From the NCBI RefSeq assembly GCF_000189635.1, contig NW_002476463.1, forward strand, positions 868,001-932,000: 64,000 nucleotides of DNA. Direction: 5' to 3'. Both the position numbers and the translations under genes were made by a program. A model generated the notes under the pieces. The model worked only from the letters and a program-made list of their open reading frames with translations, was not told the origin of the DNA and did no database searches. Positions 53,223-64,000 of this stretch are shown piece by piece (positions within the stretch are counted from its first letter, which is position 1; each line of letters starts with the position of its first letter). The stretch comes from Tetrahymena thermophila SB210 (lineage: Eukaryota; Ciliophora; Oligohymenophorea; Hymenostomatida; Tetrahymenidae).

Positions 53223-56200
53223 ATGATATTTTCTAATATTCCAAGATCACCTTCTAACTAAATTTCAACCTCCATTTAGAATTAGGCAGGAATAAATTTT
53301 TAATCTTAGGTGTAGCATACTTAAATTCCATAATAAAATAAAATTACTCCTATAATGTCTACTAATAAAAATACTTTGACCAAAGAAGCTCCAAAAATAT
53401 TCACAAATATTCAAACTCCTTATTAAAGCGGCTCACTACATAATGGGTAAAGATATTCTGCAACATAGATTAATTTAGCAGCAACTTCTTCTATTTAGCA
53501 AAATTAACTATCTTAAGTAAACCATGTCTTTTTTATGAGTCCTTAACCTTCTGAAAAGAGAATACATAGCTAAGAACCTGCTAGGAATTCATAAAATGTG
53601 ATTAAAAAAAGCAATAATAATAATAGAATATTTACGACTCCAGATATTTAGCTCTATCAGCCATTATCACCTCCTCTTCATTTATAATAGAATATATTTT
53701 TAGATTAACAGTAGACACTAAATACGTAAGAAGACAAAAATCCTAAACCGTTAATCTAGAGTATAGTATTTTAGCCTTCTTAAAAAGCAGAGAATTTATA
53801 AAATAATCAAATTACAAATGAGAATCAAAATGAATTTTAGCAAATTTATCCGTTTAAACCAAACTACGAAAGCATTATTGAAGTTGGTGGAAGTTAAAAC
53901 AAAGGTAATTTATATGCTGATGAAAAATCTTAAAACACATAATAATAAGCTTTGTAAGAAGATTAGTATGCAGCATTAGCAAAGAAGGTGATAACTGAGT
54001 ACAAATTAGAGCTTTAAAAATTTATAGATGAAAATGCTGAAGTTATAATAGGCGATTAAACAGAAAATTAAAGGTATAATTGAATAAATATTTTATTAGT
54101 ATTTAATATGATGAAAAAATTTGATTTTTTATAAAAAATAGAAAGTTAAATGAGATATAAGAGTTGATTGCAAATTCTAAGACAGTAATTTATTTATTTA
54201 TTTATTTAGTTAGTTAGATATATTTAATACTAAATTTTTATTTTGATTTTTAAAATGTAATTTAAATTAGGATGTTTTCAACAAAATAAATAAATTCTGT
54301 TAAGAAAAATTAGAAGCAATTACTTATGAGTAAACAATTATTTAGAAGTAGATTTAAGAATTTCAGCAAACCCTAAAAGTCAAAGTGGAAGAACAATATT
54401 TAAATCAGATGGGGAAATAAATGAATGAAAATATTTCAAAGCTGATTGAAACCAAATGGAATGAAAGTTTCTCTTAAGTTTAAAAATAAATAGAAGAATG
54501 CCAAAATTCTTTTTAAATTTTAGATGGAAAATAAGATAAAGCTTTTATAGAAGTTGGACAGTTTTTAACAAAGCTTAAAACAGATATTGAGAAAGTTTTT
54601 TTTGAAGGATAGGCTTATTTCAAAGCAAATTTAGATGCATTTGGACTAAATTTATCAGAAAAAATAAACACTGCTGATGTTAAAAGTGTTTTTATTGAAA
54701 TGAATTAAGGATTTTATGATCAAATATTGCCAAATCTAGATTCTTTAAAAGTTAGAACAGATGCAATTAGTGGAAGCATAAAGGCAATGGAAGAAGAACA
54801 AACTAAAAAGATTGAATAGCTTGAATAATAGCTAAGTGGGTATCTATCTTCGTTAGCCAATGGAGTTGAAAAACTTTAAGATACATAAAGGAGAACAGAT
54901 TAGGCAGCAGTCTCATTTTAAAATGCCACCTCTTGCTTGCAATAATATAAAAATAAATTAGATATGCTTGAGAGCATTGTAAGAAATTTAGTAATGACTA
55001 GCAAAAACAATTAATACTCCAGTGAAGCACAAATGTAAAACAAGGTCGATAAATTAGTAGAAGCTTTATCAAAAATATAAGAAAATTTTAAATTATTAAA
55101 GGAAAAATATGAAAAAGAGTCAGCTGAATGGAAAAAATAAATTAATAATAACTCAACACTTAATGATTCTAAAGTGAACTCGACAATAGCTAACAATTTA
55201 TCCAGTTAATCAATAGCTAGTTTTAATTCTTAGTTAATTCAGTTAACAAATTAAAATAAACAGCTGTTGGAATCTTTGAGATTTAAAGAGTAAATGATCT
55301 AAGAATAGAAAATGCTTATTGATAATTTTGAAAAGAAAACTTAGACGCAATCGTAATAACTTGTCGCACTTATAAAAGAGCTCAAGTAAATTAAATAAGA
55401 ATCAAAGTAGAGATAAAATGTAATACAAGAAGCTAATAATTCAATGTTTTCATCTATTTAGTCAAATAATGGAAATAATCACTCAATAGCTGATTCACTT
55501 TAACAAGATATTATGTCTAATATCTAGGTCCTTAATCCTAAACATTAAACGAGCTAATAAACTCCTTTTGATTTTAATTAGTTAGAGGATTATTAAGAAG
55601 AATTCGATGATGACTGTGATAATATTGATGATGATGATGAAGTTTATGATCAAGAGCTATCTCTTAATGGTAAATGTCAGACAGAAGAGTATCAAAATTA
55701 GAGAGAAATTCAAAGCTACTTTAAGAAACTAAGAACTGAACAATCGTCTCACCCAAACTAACAAAAAACATTACATAAATATGAATAAGACATTTTCTTT
55801 TATCCTCATGAGAATTAAAATAATGATTTGATGATTTAAACCTGTGAAGTTAACTTAAGAGATTTAAAAACTCTTTCAGGATAAGAATCATATAGATAAA
55901 ATAAATAGTCTTTATTATAAACTCAATAAGCTAACTTATTTGCTAAAAAGCCATTAGCAGGATTTAGAAAATAACTAAGACCAAGAAGAACTGTTCAAAA
56001 AAGATGTAATACCGAATCTAATATAGAAAATTAACTACCACAAGCTTTCATAAAATCTCCAACTTCAAATACAGTCATCTCAATTAATAACAACTGCAAA
56101 GATCCTACTTATTCTAATAGTTCTATATATAATTTAAAGACAGAGGGAAGTCAATCAACTCATTAAACTTCAAATAAGTAGTTAACTTCTCAAACTATAA

Positions 56201-56699
56201 TATAATAAAACTCTTAAAATTGTTTCTCTTAACCACTTAAAAATATAAACACTACATCATATAATCAAATACCTAAGCTAGAATCTTCAAATCACACTTC
56301 ATAACAATTCTGTAAAATAATTTATTTTTAATATGATAAATTAAATATTTATATCAAATAAACAGAAACACAAAGTAACTCCCAAAGCTTAAACTCAAGC
56401 TGCGCGGTAAATGACTTAGTTCATCTTATAAAAAGAAGTAAATTAAAAATTATTTTTATTGAATTAAAGATAATAAATATTTTAAAATAAATATATCAGG
56501 ATTACTTTACAACAACACACTTAAAGAGTAAAAAGAATAAAAGCTTAAGGTTAAAATAGAAGAAAATAGAAAATTAAAAGATGATTACGGAAAATTCATT
56601 TATGATAAGAATGGATAAGCTTTAATATTTAGTGAAGAATAGTTGGAATATTTGGAATAGGAAGCTTAGATTATCGAAATAATCAACAAAAATAAATGA
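53223..56699 (+). CDS. large coiled-coil, Gln/Asn-rich protein
   Basis: Four exons: 53223 to about 54073, 54271-56311, 56366-56437 and 56500-56699 (TGA). About 1,050 residues. The first 250 are Gln/Asn/Pro-rich with repeated SP and TP sites (RSPSN, TTPDI, PLSPPL). The middle (about 270-700) is a long coiled coil with many heptads (KIEQLEQQLSGYLSS; LESLRFKEQMIQEQ). It is followed by a strongly acidic stretch (EEFDDDCDNIDDDDE), a Gln-rich basic region and a helical C-terminus (LKVKIEENRKLKDDYGKF). The later junctions close in phase, but exons 1 and 2 do not with the donor at 54074; an alternative donor after an ENAE motif near 54041 would. No family was recognised. A structural or cytoskeletal role is only suggested by the coiled coil. 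The minus frame at 55011-55196 is a shadow. Confidence 0.78.
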
Positions 56700-56969
56700 T
56701 TGCTTAATTCAGAAAGATTATATAAATGCATAAGTAAATTATAAAATAAAATAAGGTGTTGGATTCTACAAACAAAATACTATTATATAAAAATTAATTA
56801 TTAAAATATATTATCAAAATATTTGTTTATTTATTTATTCTTTTGTTTATTTATTTTTAAAAAATAGATAGATAAATAAATAAATATCTTCATTTCAAAA
56901 ATATATAAATTTATAATATTCAACTTTTTTTAAAACAACTATAAATTTATTAATAATCAAGCACACTGA

Positions 56970-57955
56970 TCGTATAAAAATCATATCACTAATCTTAATG
57001 GTAATTATTTATGTAATTTTGCATCTAAAATAACTACAAATCTAATATTATACTATTACATTTAAAAGCTTTCTTAATTATTTATTTTCAATAATTATCT
57101 GTACTTTTTAATGAATGATATGTCTTGAAAAGGAAAGATTATTGATATATTTAATAAAATAGTTTTTAAATGAATTAATTAAAGTTATAAAATAAATTAA
57201 GAAAATACTATTTGATAAAAATAAATAAAAATATATATATAAATATCTAAGATTAGTGATATCATTTTCATACAATCAGCATATTATGTATGTGTGATTG
57301 TTAATAAAATTTTTTTTTTTTTAAAGTTGAATTTTCAATTAATTATAATTATTTTATTTATGTAATTTTACATCTAAAATTATTACAAACCTTATATTAT
57401 ACTATTACATTTAATAACTTTCTAAATTAATTATTCAAATATTTATCAATATTTTTTAATGAATGATATGCTTTGAAAAGGAAATATTAATTATATCTAT
57501 TTAAATAAAAGAATATTTAAATGAGTTAATTAAAATGTTAAAATAAATTAAAAAAATACTATTTTATAAAAAATAAATTTTTATAAATAAATATATAAAT
57601 ATCTAATATTAAATTCAACAAAATAAAAAAAAAATTTTATTAACAATCACAAATACATACATATATTGATTTATCTTATGAAAATAATATCGTGGATTTT
57701 AATGATAATTATTAATTTTGTAGTTTCACATCTAAAATAATTACAAACCTAATATTATACTATTACATTTAACAACTTTCTTAATTAATTATTAAAAAAC
57801 TTTTTAAATGAATGAAATATTTTGAAAAGGAAATATTATTTATATATAATAATTATAATTAAATTTAAATAAAAGAGTATTTAAATGAATTAATTATGAT
57901 GTTAAAATAAATTAAGAAAATACTATTTTATAAAAAATAAATTATAATAATATAG
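56970..57955. repeat. three tandem copies of a ~260-bp unit with alternating inverted arms
   Basis: Three diverged direct copies (about 57001-57250, 57341-57606 and 57701-57955) share a core reading CATCTAAAATAA...TATTATACTATTACATTTAA and a second block around GAATGATATG..TTGAAAAGGAAA. Copies 1 and 3 are preceded by a similar segment, and copy 2 is flanked by arms that are reverse complements of each other (57253-57339 and 57611-57698, sharing GTGATTGTTAATAAAATTTT). No coding frame. This could be a MITE-like or excised-element remnant, or a local rearrangement. Confidence 0.75.
57253..57698. repeat. inverted-repeat-flanked unit
   Basis: Arms of about 87 bp at 57253-57339 and 57611-57698 pair as imperfect reverse complements around a 270-bp centre. 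The longest clean match is GTGATTGTTAATAAAATTTT against its complement. No target-site duplication is obvious. Confidence 0.7.
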
Positions 57956-58213
57956 AAGCTATATATAAGTAGTCATAGCTGTAGATGTCATTTTTTAAGA
58001 TTTATTTATTTATTCTTTAATTTATTCAAAATTTTATTATCTTGGCTTTAAAGTAAGAAATCTCTTTAGATATCTAACAAAATAAATAAATACGCTTAAT
58101 AATTAACTAACTATCTTGTTTATTTAGGAATTTTATTCTTTTTTACATTAAATAATACCAATATGCATTATATGGCTTTTTGTTGAAGAATATAATCAGA
58201 TAAAGAAATTCAA

Positions 58214-58606
58214 TCATTGCTATTCCTATTCAACACTTGTTTTAGTAACATAAATTTTTCTCATGTGCTTATCAGCTATTATGACATTTCCAGACCAAAA
58301 TTTATTTTATCTAAATATTTCATTAAATTTCTCTAATTTTTCAGAGTTATTAAGCACATCTTGTGGTAACTCAATATATTTTTTAGCAAGGATATCATTT
58401 CTTAAATATATTTTAAGATCTTTATTGATTGGTGTATTATATTTTACATCAACCTCAGTGATTGAATCATTGATCACCATATTTCTTTACTTATCTACGC
58501 AAATCAATTGGCCATATATTTTTCTATCGTCATTCAATTCTATACAAACTATCTTTCCAATAACAGAATTTATAAATTCTTTTTTCTTATCTTCATATGT
58601 AGCCAT
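58214..58606 (-). CDS. LSm (Sm-like) protein, NAA38-like
   Basis: Single-exon minus-strand gene, 130 residues, ATG at 58606 and TGA at 58214-58216. Residues about 10-50 are an Sm1 motif: NSVIGKIVCIELNDDRKIYG, then LICVDKQRNMVINDSITEV, with the family's Gly, the acidic pair before the turn and the Asn. An Sm2-like strand pair comes late (GNVIIADKHMRKI). Between them lies an insert of about 50 residues, longer than in canonical Lsm1-8. The VDKQRNMV stretch recalls the LSm-fold auxiliary subunit of N-terminal acetyltransferase C (NAA38/Lsmd1), whose fold is also divergent; an RNA-binding Lsm protein is the alternative. The 128-codon plus-strand frame across the same bases is its shadow. The gene converges with the coiled-coil gene. 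Confidence 0.82.
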
Positions 58607-59287
58607 TTTTAACTTAAATTATGTTTATTTTCTATGTCCTTTTCTGTAAATTAACTATTGTCTTTTGGATTCACTCTATTTAATAAAGTTTTTTTCTCCT
58701 TTTCTTAGTATGCCTAAAAGCTTCTGATATATCTTTAAATAATTAATTAAATTTTAAAAAATATCTTACTAAAAATATTGGTTTTAAATCTAAAATTATA
58801 TATCTTTTCTCAACCTCGTTCTAAGTGCATTCATTTTTCAATAAAACAATAACTTTCTAAAAATTTAATAAGAACATATTAATAAAAATAATTTATGTTT
58901 AAATCAAAACAAGATATTCACTTAACAGAAATCAACTAGTTGCAATCGTTTTAAAATTAAATTCTAAGACAGATGTATAATATTTTAGTAGCAATTAATA
59001 CTGATTTTAGTTATATAAATTTATAAATACAAAACCTTTAATAAAATAAATAAAAATATTAAAATTAAAATACTGCAAATATTATTTATTTTTATTAATT
59101 AATTTTAATAAATTGTTCCTTTATCTTCAATCATTTATACTGTCACTAAAGTCAATAAATAGTTGTTTGCATGATAATATAAATTTATAAATACAAAACC
59201 TTTTATAAAATAAATAAAAATTTTAAAATTGAAATACTGCAAATATTATTAATTAATTTTAATAAACTGTTCCTTTATTTTTTATTT
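58607..59287. other. intergenic with duplicated segment
   Basis: AT-rich spacer upstream of the LSm gene and downstream of the FHA-RING gene. It contains the first copy of the duplication at 59012-59336. Confidence 0.7.
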
Positions 59288-59336
59288 TCAGTCATCTATA
59301 CTTTCGCTGAAATCAATAAACGGTTGTTTACATGAG
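59012..59336. repeat. tandem duplication covering a gene's 3' end
   Basis: Two copies of about 162 bp (59012-59175 and about 59176-59336) share ATAAATTTATAAATACAAAA at the start and a near-identical end. The second copy holds the last 15 codons and stop of the FHA-RING gene; the first carries a mutated version of the same codons (IDFSDSIND against IDFSESIDD) that is now untranslated downstream sequence. Confidence 0.85.
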
Positions 59337-60616
59337 GGACATATGTTATTGCTCTTTGTTAATGTACATTATAAGCAGAGGTCTTTGTGATTGCAAGGCT
59401 TTAGATAATATAATTTTGATTCATTCTAAGAGCAAAAAAGACACAAATTAGACACTTAATTAGTTATTTAATTAGAAATTTTAGAAAAAGTAGTTTCTAC
59501 TTAATTGTTATTGCCAATTGATACTTTGTACTTATTCAATAATCCAAATTTTATTATGCATTCGTTATTTAGTTTAAAAGGAGTATTCTACTATATCTTA
59601 ATACTAACTTTATCGTAGATTTCTGGCTAATTTAATATCAGTATTTATTTGATACAATTCATTTTAATACTGCAATGTAAGTTTTCAATAAGTTCATCTT
59701 CTTTGAGCTACTTTTAGAAATTTTTGCCTATTTAGTATGCATCTCCTTCCTGTTTAATATCGAATTCTAGAAGAAAAGAATGGATTGATTCATCTACAAG
59801 GTTAGAAAAGAATAAGCAAACTCTATTAGTCTCTTTATCCAGAGAGAAAATACTTTTTACCTCGCAAATAAATGTACCGATAAGCAACTACATATCTGCC
59901 TTTAAAACTATTTCATCCTATACAATATAAGTTCCATTTATAGAATTATTATCAATTAAAAACCATTAGCGATATTCTTCTTCATATCTTAAAGTAGCAT
60001 GCTTTTTGCTTATTGATTTTAAAGGATCACTTATAACATAATCGCATTCTGTGCTAGCTCCTATCAAAACATCCTTGTTTTCTCTTACTAAAAAGTATCT
60101 TTCTATATCTTCATGAGGTCTCTTTTTTGGATTTAAAATTCTTTTTATTTCTTTAAATTAAATTCTGTATTCATTTATAGCTTCAAAGTTTCTTTTAATT
60201 ATTGGCCTCTAAACAGTTGGATGAAAAATCTCTGGTTTCAGTATAGACAGATTTAAATCGTCTTTATCAGTTTAATTTTCAAATTAATCAAATTAATTTT
60301 CTTCTTATTTGGTCTCCTATATTTCCTCTTTATCAGTAGAAGACTAATCCTCACATTTTGGTTGTAAACTAAATTCGTAAGTCAATGTAGAAGCTTTGAC
60401 TGATATTGAATTTTGAAATTCTATTTAGTTTTTAAACAAATCAGGATCACATAACGAATCTAACTTTTCAAAGTATGGTGTATCAACTAATTCAGATTAT
60501 TTTTCGTCCTTCTAACTACCAACTGAATTTATTTTCATATCGACACTTTTACTCATACTAACTGGCAAATCTTGCAAAAAGTCTGCCCTGAATTCTATTT
60601 TTTTTTTATTATTCAT
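59288..60616 (-). CDS. FHA-RING protein, paralogue A
   Basis: Single-exon minus-strand gene, 442 residues, ATG at 60616 and TGA at 59288-59290. After an acidic, low-complexity N-terminus, residues about 195-260 form an FHA domain: LVRENKDVLIGAS, ISDPLKSISKKHATL, DNNSINGTYI. FHA domains bind phosphothreonine. The Ser/His and NGT elements are kept, but the conserved Arg of the GR motif is Ala (GAS). A second weak FHA-like segment follows (DAYQIGKNFQ ... IIKFGLLNKY). The C-terminus is a C3HC4-like RING (CLFCSQ, CNHKDLCLQC, CPSC) as in Mdm2/IAP-type E3 ligases. It is paralogous to the gene at 61488-62762 along its length. Inference: a ubiquitin ligase whose targets are chosen by the FHA region; phosphopeptide binding by the first FHA is doubtful. 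Confidence 0.87.
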
Positions 60617-61487
60617 ATAAATAATGAGATCTTATAAAATTAATCAAATTAATTATGATCAAAATTTTTTATAAATGCTTCTAAGCACAAAAAAAATTGT
60701 AAAAAGGTTAATATCTCATGGATAGAACTTGGCAAGCATTAATTTAGATGATAAATTCTGTATTTAATAATTTAAGTAAATTTAAAAATATTATTTTTTG
60801 CACAATTTTAATTCAACATGAAATTCAAATTTCCAGTTAAATTGCAATCACACATAATCGTTTTAAATTTTATTTTTTAAAATTATAATTTATCTCCCCT
60901 TTAAATAAAGATAAAAAATTAGCTTTGAGTTTTATTGTTTTAGTTAAAATTTTCAGGGGTATTAAAAATTTACTCAAAAAGATTATATTTATATATACTT
61001 TCAAAAGATCTTTAATATTTAATAATATATTTTTTTTATTTTTTCAACAAAATAAAAAATTGAAATAAATTTGTTTTAGAATGATTTTAAAAAATTAGCT
61101 AAAACTATTTTTTATTTTTTGTAATAATAAAAAACAAAATAAATAGAAGATTGATTGTTTTTTTATACTTTATTTAAGAAAAGATATCTATCTAAATATA
61201 GGAATAAACTACAATTTAAATTATATTTATTTTATTAAGTTAACGACAAATAAATTATTTTTCTTTCTTTTTATATGGTTTTCAAAATTTAAATAGATAA
61301 ATTTCATATATTATTATTATTAAAACTTAGAATGAATGAATGATTCATCTCAAGTTTTAATTATTTTTTCTTTTATTCGATAAATTAAGTGAATAGATAT
61401 ATCTATTTCTTTTATATCTATTTTTTACTTGGTAGGAATCTAAGATTCTATTAAACTAAATAAGATTTTACTTTTGATTTCGTTTTT
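60617..61487. other. intergenic between FHA-RING paralogues
   Basis: About 870 bp of AT-rich sequence between two genes on the same strand. No open frame, RNA or repeat recognised. Confidence 0.7.
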
Positions 61488-62762
61488 TCACTCTTTATAC
61501 TTAAAATCTTTAAATTAACATTAGCAAATTGGACAATTCTTTTTAGACTCCATCAATTTAATTACACAGTGAATACAAATCCTTGAGTGATTGCAAGGAT
61601 TTAGAATACATATCTTTTTAGAAGTCATGAAACAAATACAACAATCTTCTCCTTCAATAGAAGATGAAATAGATGTAATTGTATCCAAGTTTTTCTCATT
61701 GTTTAGACACTTTAGCATTCTTGATTGTTTAGATTCAATCTTTTTAACAAATTATGAAAATATATAATAGTTTACCAATCCAAATCTTATAATATCTTAA
61801 TCTTTTATCTTAACTGATTTATCAGGCTATATTATTTTTGCTATTTTATAATCTGCCTCTTGACAATTCCAAATTTTTATTTTATTCTTTTAAAATTATA
61901 TGTAGCATTAGTTGTTGGCAATCATTGGATCATCTTTCAGCTAGGGTTAATGTAATTTTCCTATTATGAGCTTTTCATCAAAAGGAACGCTTTTTGTTAT
62001 TTAAAAAGGCTCTATTGAATCATCAACCATGCATTTAAACGTGAGTACAAAATCAGTTATCATAAAGTTTATACTATAATCTATTGTACACTAAAAAAGT
62101 CCTATTGCTATTCTGTCATTTGGCTTAATAGGGGAATTATCAATCACTAGAAATGACCCATTTTTAGAATTATTATCGTTTAAATACCACGATTGCTTTT
62201 CTTTATTCCAGTAAAATGAAGCATGATTTGTACTTATCGAGCTTAGTTCATCGCTAATTACTATTTTGTTTGATAACTTTGATCTACCTACCTTTACTTC
62301 TTCAGCTCCATCGCTCTCATAAATTTAATCTGGAAGATTCATTTTTTCTTATTATTATTAATCCTATTTCAATTTTAGTTGTATGCATTTTAGTATCTTT
62401 GTTACATAAGTGCTATTATCAATAATTTCAGGATCTCCTAGATCATTATATTATTTTTAATCTAGTTTATCTGCTATATTTGACTATAAAACAGTAATTG
62501 GCCTATGATAATCTTCTTCTTCTACGACTTAAGTCTGATTTTTTGTTACATTCAATACCTAATTTTCAGTAACAAACTCAATGTTTGCTTCAGAGTTATC
62601 TTTAAAATCGAACACGTTGTTATAATCCTTTTTCTCTTATTTATCTGTATTTATAAAAACATTAGAGCTACAATTTTAGGATATAATCATGCTTTCCATT
62701 ATATTCTATTAATTGGAACCCTAAAAGCTGAATGAATTCTCCATTTAAAAGGGTTGGCTCAT
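61488..62762 (-). CDS. FHA-RING protein, paralogue B
   Basis: Single-exon minus-strand gene, 424 residues, most upstream ATG at 62762 and TGA at 61488-61490. Internal ATGs exist (for example at 62342), but the acidic N-terminal sequence before them aligns with the paralogue, so the longer form is preferred. The FHA core is VKVGRSKL, ISDELSSISTNHASF, NDNNSKNGSFLV. Here the phosphate-contacting Arg (GRS) is present while the last motif is NGS instead of NGT. A second weak FHA-like segment is conserved (KLIIGKLHQ ... DIIRFGLVNYY). The C-terminal RING reads CCICFM, CNHSRICIHC, CPIC. Tandem arrangement and co-linearity with 59288-60616 indicate local gene duplication followed by strong divergence. 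Role: probable E3 ubiquitin ligase with a phospho-dependent binding module. Confidence 0.87.
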
Positions 62763-64000
62763 TTTATTTTATCTATAATCCTTAAGTTTTCTTTAAAATG
62801 TTGTCTATTTTTGATTAATTTAAATTTAGAAATGTATTAAGTAATTTTTAATAAAAACAATCAGAAATCTTATTCTTGATGTTCGATTTACAAAAATTGA
62901 TTTTGGGTAGAAATCCAATTAAACAAACTTTTGCTTTTTTTCTTTCTTTCTATTCCAATTGAATATTATTTTTTAGCTAACTGTATTTGTTCTTCTAATA
63001 AAAAAGGTATATATATACCTTTTATTCATAGCAAGCATTCAATCTATCTATTTTATTATTACTTCACTTATCTGTATCCACAATTTTAGTTTTTATTTTG
63101 TATTAAAAATCACTTCTACTTTTTTAATTTTAATAAAAATTTAATTTCTACTTCTAAATTTACAGCACTGTAACATAATTCATTAAATATTTCATTCTAT
63201 AACAGATTTAATCATTATAATTGTAATTTAATAAACACTAACCATCTTTTATCCATACAAACAATATTGTTAATATTATTAATTGCAGCATTTAATTCTA
63301 ATCTATTTATTACAACAAATTAATAAATCTTTATTTTTATTACTTTGAAATATTAGAACCAAAGAAAATGTATTTATTATATCAGTCATAGTAAATATAT
63401 TTCCATCATAATTGATTAAATATTTAATTCAATAACTGATTTAATGATTATAATTCTAATTTAATAAATACTAAGCATCTTATATCCATACAAACATACT
63501 CTTTAATATTATTAATTGCAGCAATTAATTCTAATCCATTTATTACAACAAATTAATAAATCTTTATTTTTATTACTTTGAAATATTAGAACGAAAGAAA
63601 ATGCATTTATTATATCAGTAATAGTAAATATCTTTCTATGAATGTTTGTTTATAAACTAAATAAAACACTTTAATTTTCATACAAATTCTAAATATTTAT
63701 TTCTTAAAAACAAAAACAATAAATACTAACTAAACTTATTTAACAATGATTTTAAAGCTAACTTTTTTATTAAATAAACTAATCAGTTTTTTGTTACAAA
63801 GTTGATAAAAATTGGCATGCATTTCTTTAAATGTGTTTAGATTTAAGTAAATTAAGATCTTTATTTTTATTTTCTACTAAAATTTTGGCTAAAAAATAAA
63901 AATAATTTTAGTAACGATTTAATAATAAAAAAAAATAAACTAATTAAAAAAATCAAATTTATCAATTTTAAAATAATTTATAATATCAAGTAAAGATAAG
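62763..64000. other. intergenic with tandem duplication
   Basis: AT-rich to the window end. It holds the duplication at 63188-63639. No open frame of coding character. The next gene lies outside the window. Confidence 0.7.
63188..63639. repeat. two-copy tandem duplication, period ~232 bp
   Basis: Copies at about 63188-63405 and 63421-63639 share long stretches such as TTACAACAAATTAATAAATC and TACTTTGAAATATTAGAACC with a few substitutions. Noncoding on both strands. Confidence 0.85.

Larger units (their letters stand above)
56700..58213. other. intergenic, repeat-containing
   Basis: Spacer between convergent genes. Its centre is occupied by the inverted/tandem repeat structure at about 56970-57955. 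The rest is AT-rich without open frames. Confidence 0.75.

Noticed and set aside
58263-58649. Plus-strand frame of 128 codons rich in hydrophobic residues
   Set aside because: It is antisense to the LSm gene, whose motifs are clear on the minus strand.
62505-62735. Plus-strand frame of 76 codons
   Set aside because: Antisense to the N-terminal part of FHA-RING paralogue B.
1-64000. Telomeric G/C-rich hexamer repeats, rRNA genes and tRNA genes
   Set aside because: None were seen when reading both strands; an unaided read could miss a tRNA in the spacers.

Overview
This is AT-rich nuclear DNA from a ciliate that reads TAA and TAG as glutamine and uses only TGA as stop, most likely Tetrahymena or a close relative. 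The evidence is direct. Many genes only open up when TAA and TAG are read as Gln, every intact gene ends at TGA, and introns are AT-rich GT...AG. Gene exons are visibly less AT-rich than the spacers. No telomeric repeat, rRNA or tRNA was found, so the window looks like an internal piece of a chromosome. Macronuclear or micronuclear origin cannot be decided from it.

Layout. At 610-6636 (minus) lies a full-length phosphoinositide phospholipase C of delta type (PH, EF-hand, X, Y, C2) whose X domain has lost both catalytic histidines. At 8471-10661 (plus) is the mitochondrial cysteine desulfurase Nfs1 in seven exons. Then follow a Gln/Ser-rich coiled-coil protein (11995-13175) and a membrane protein resembling the transmembrane start of polycystin-1 (13746-15605). 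Next is a pseudokinase joined to a long leucine-rich repeat (LRR) array built from single-repeat exons (16496-22318), followed by a second run of the same exons (from 22873). From 27183 come an F-box-like plus Vms1/ANKZF1-type protein, a J-like protein without HPD, a gamma-glutamylcyclotransferase-like protein, a TRP-type cation channel (31562-35712) and a 1,157-residue RBR E3 ligase (36368-40556). A histidine-box fatty acid desaturase/hydroxylase sits on the minus strand (42377-43597). Then come a small membrane protein, a B-box-like/beta-propeller protein (46463-48949) and two large Gln/Asn-rich coiled-coil proteins (50273-52397 and 53223-56699). The right end has minus-strand genes: an LSm protein (58214-58606) and two paralogous FHA-RING proteins (59288-60616, 61488-62762).

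The genes do not form an operon. Several belong to signalling (inactive PLC, TRP channel, polycystin-like protein, pseudokinase, FHA-RING) or protein quality control (Vms1-like, RBR, RING, J-like), but a shared pathway is not shown by the sequence.

Spacers hold microsatellites and three duplicated regions: an inverted-repeat/tandem structure at 56.97-57.96 kb, a duplicated gene 3' end at 59.01-59.34 kb, and a tandem duplication at 63.19-63.64 kb. Exon boundaries were assigned by eye from splice sites and reading phase. Where exon lengths summed to a whole number of codons, this is stated as support.
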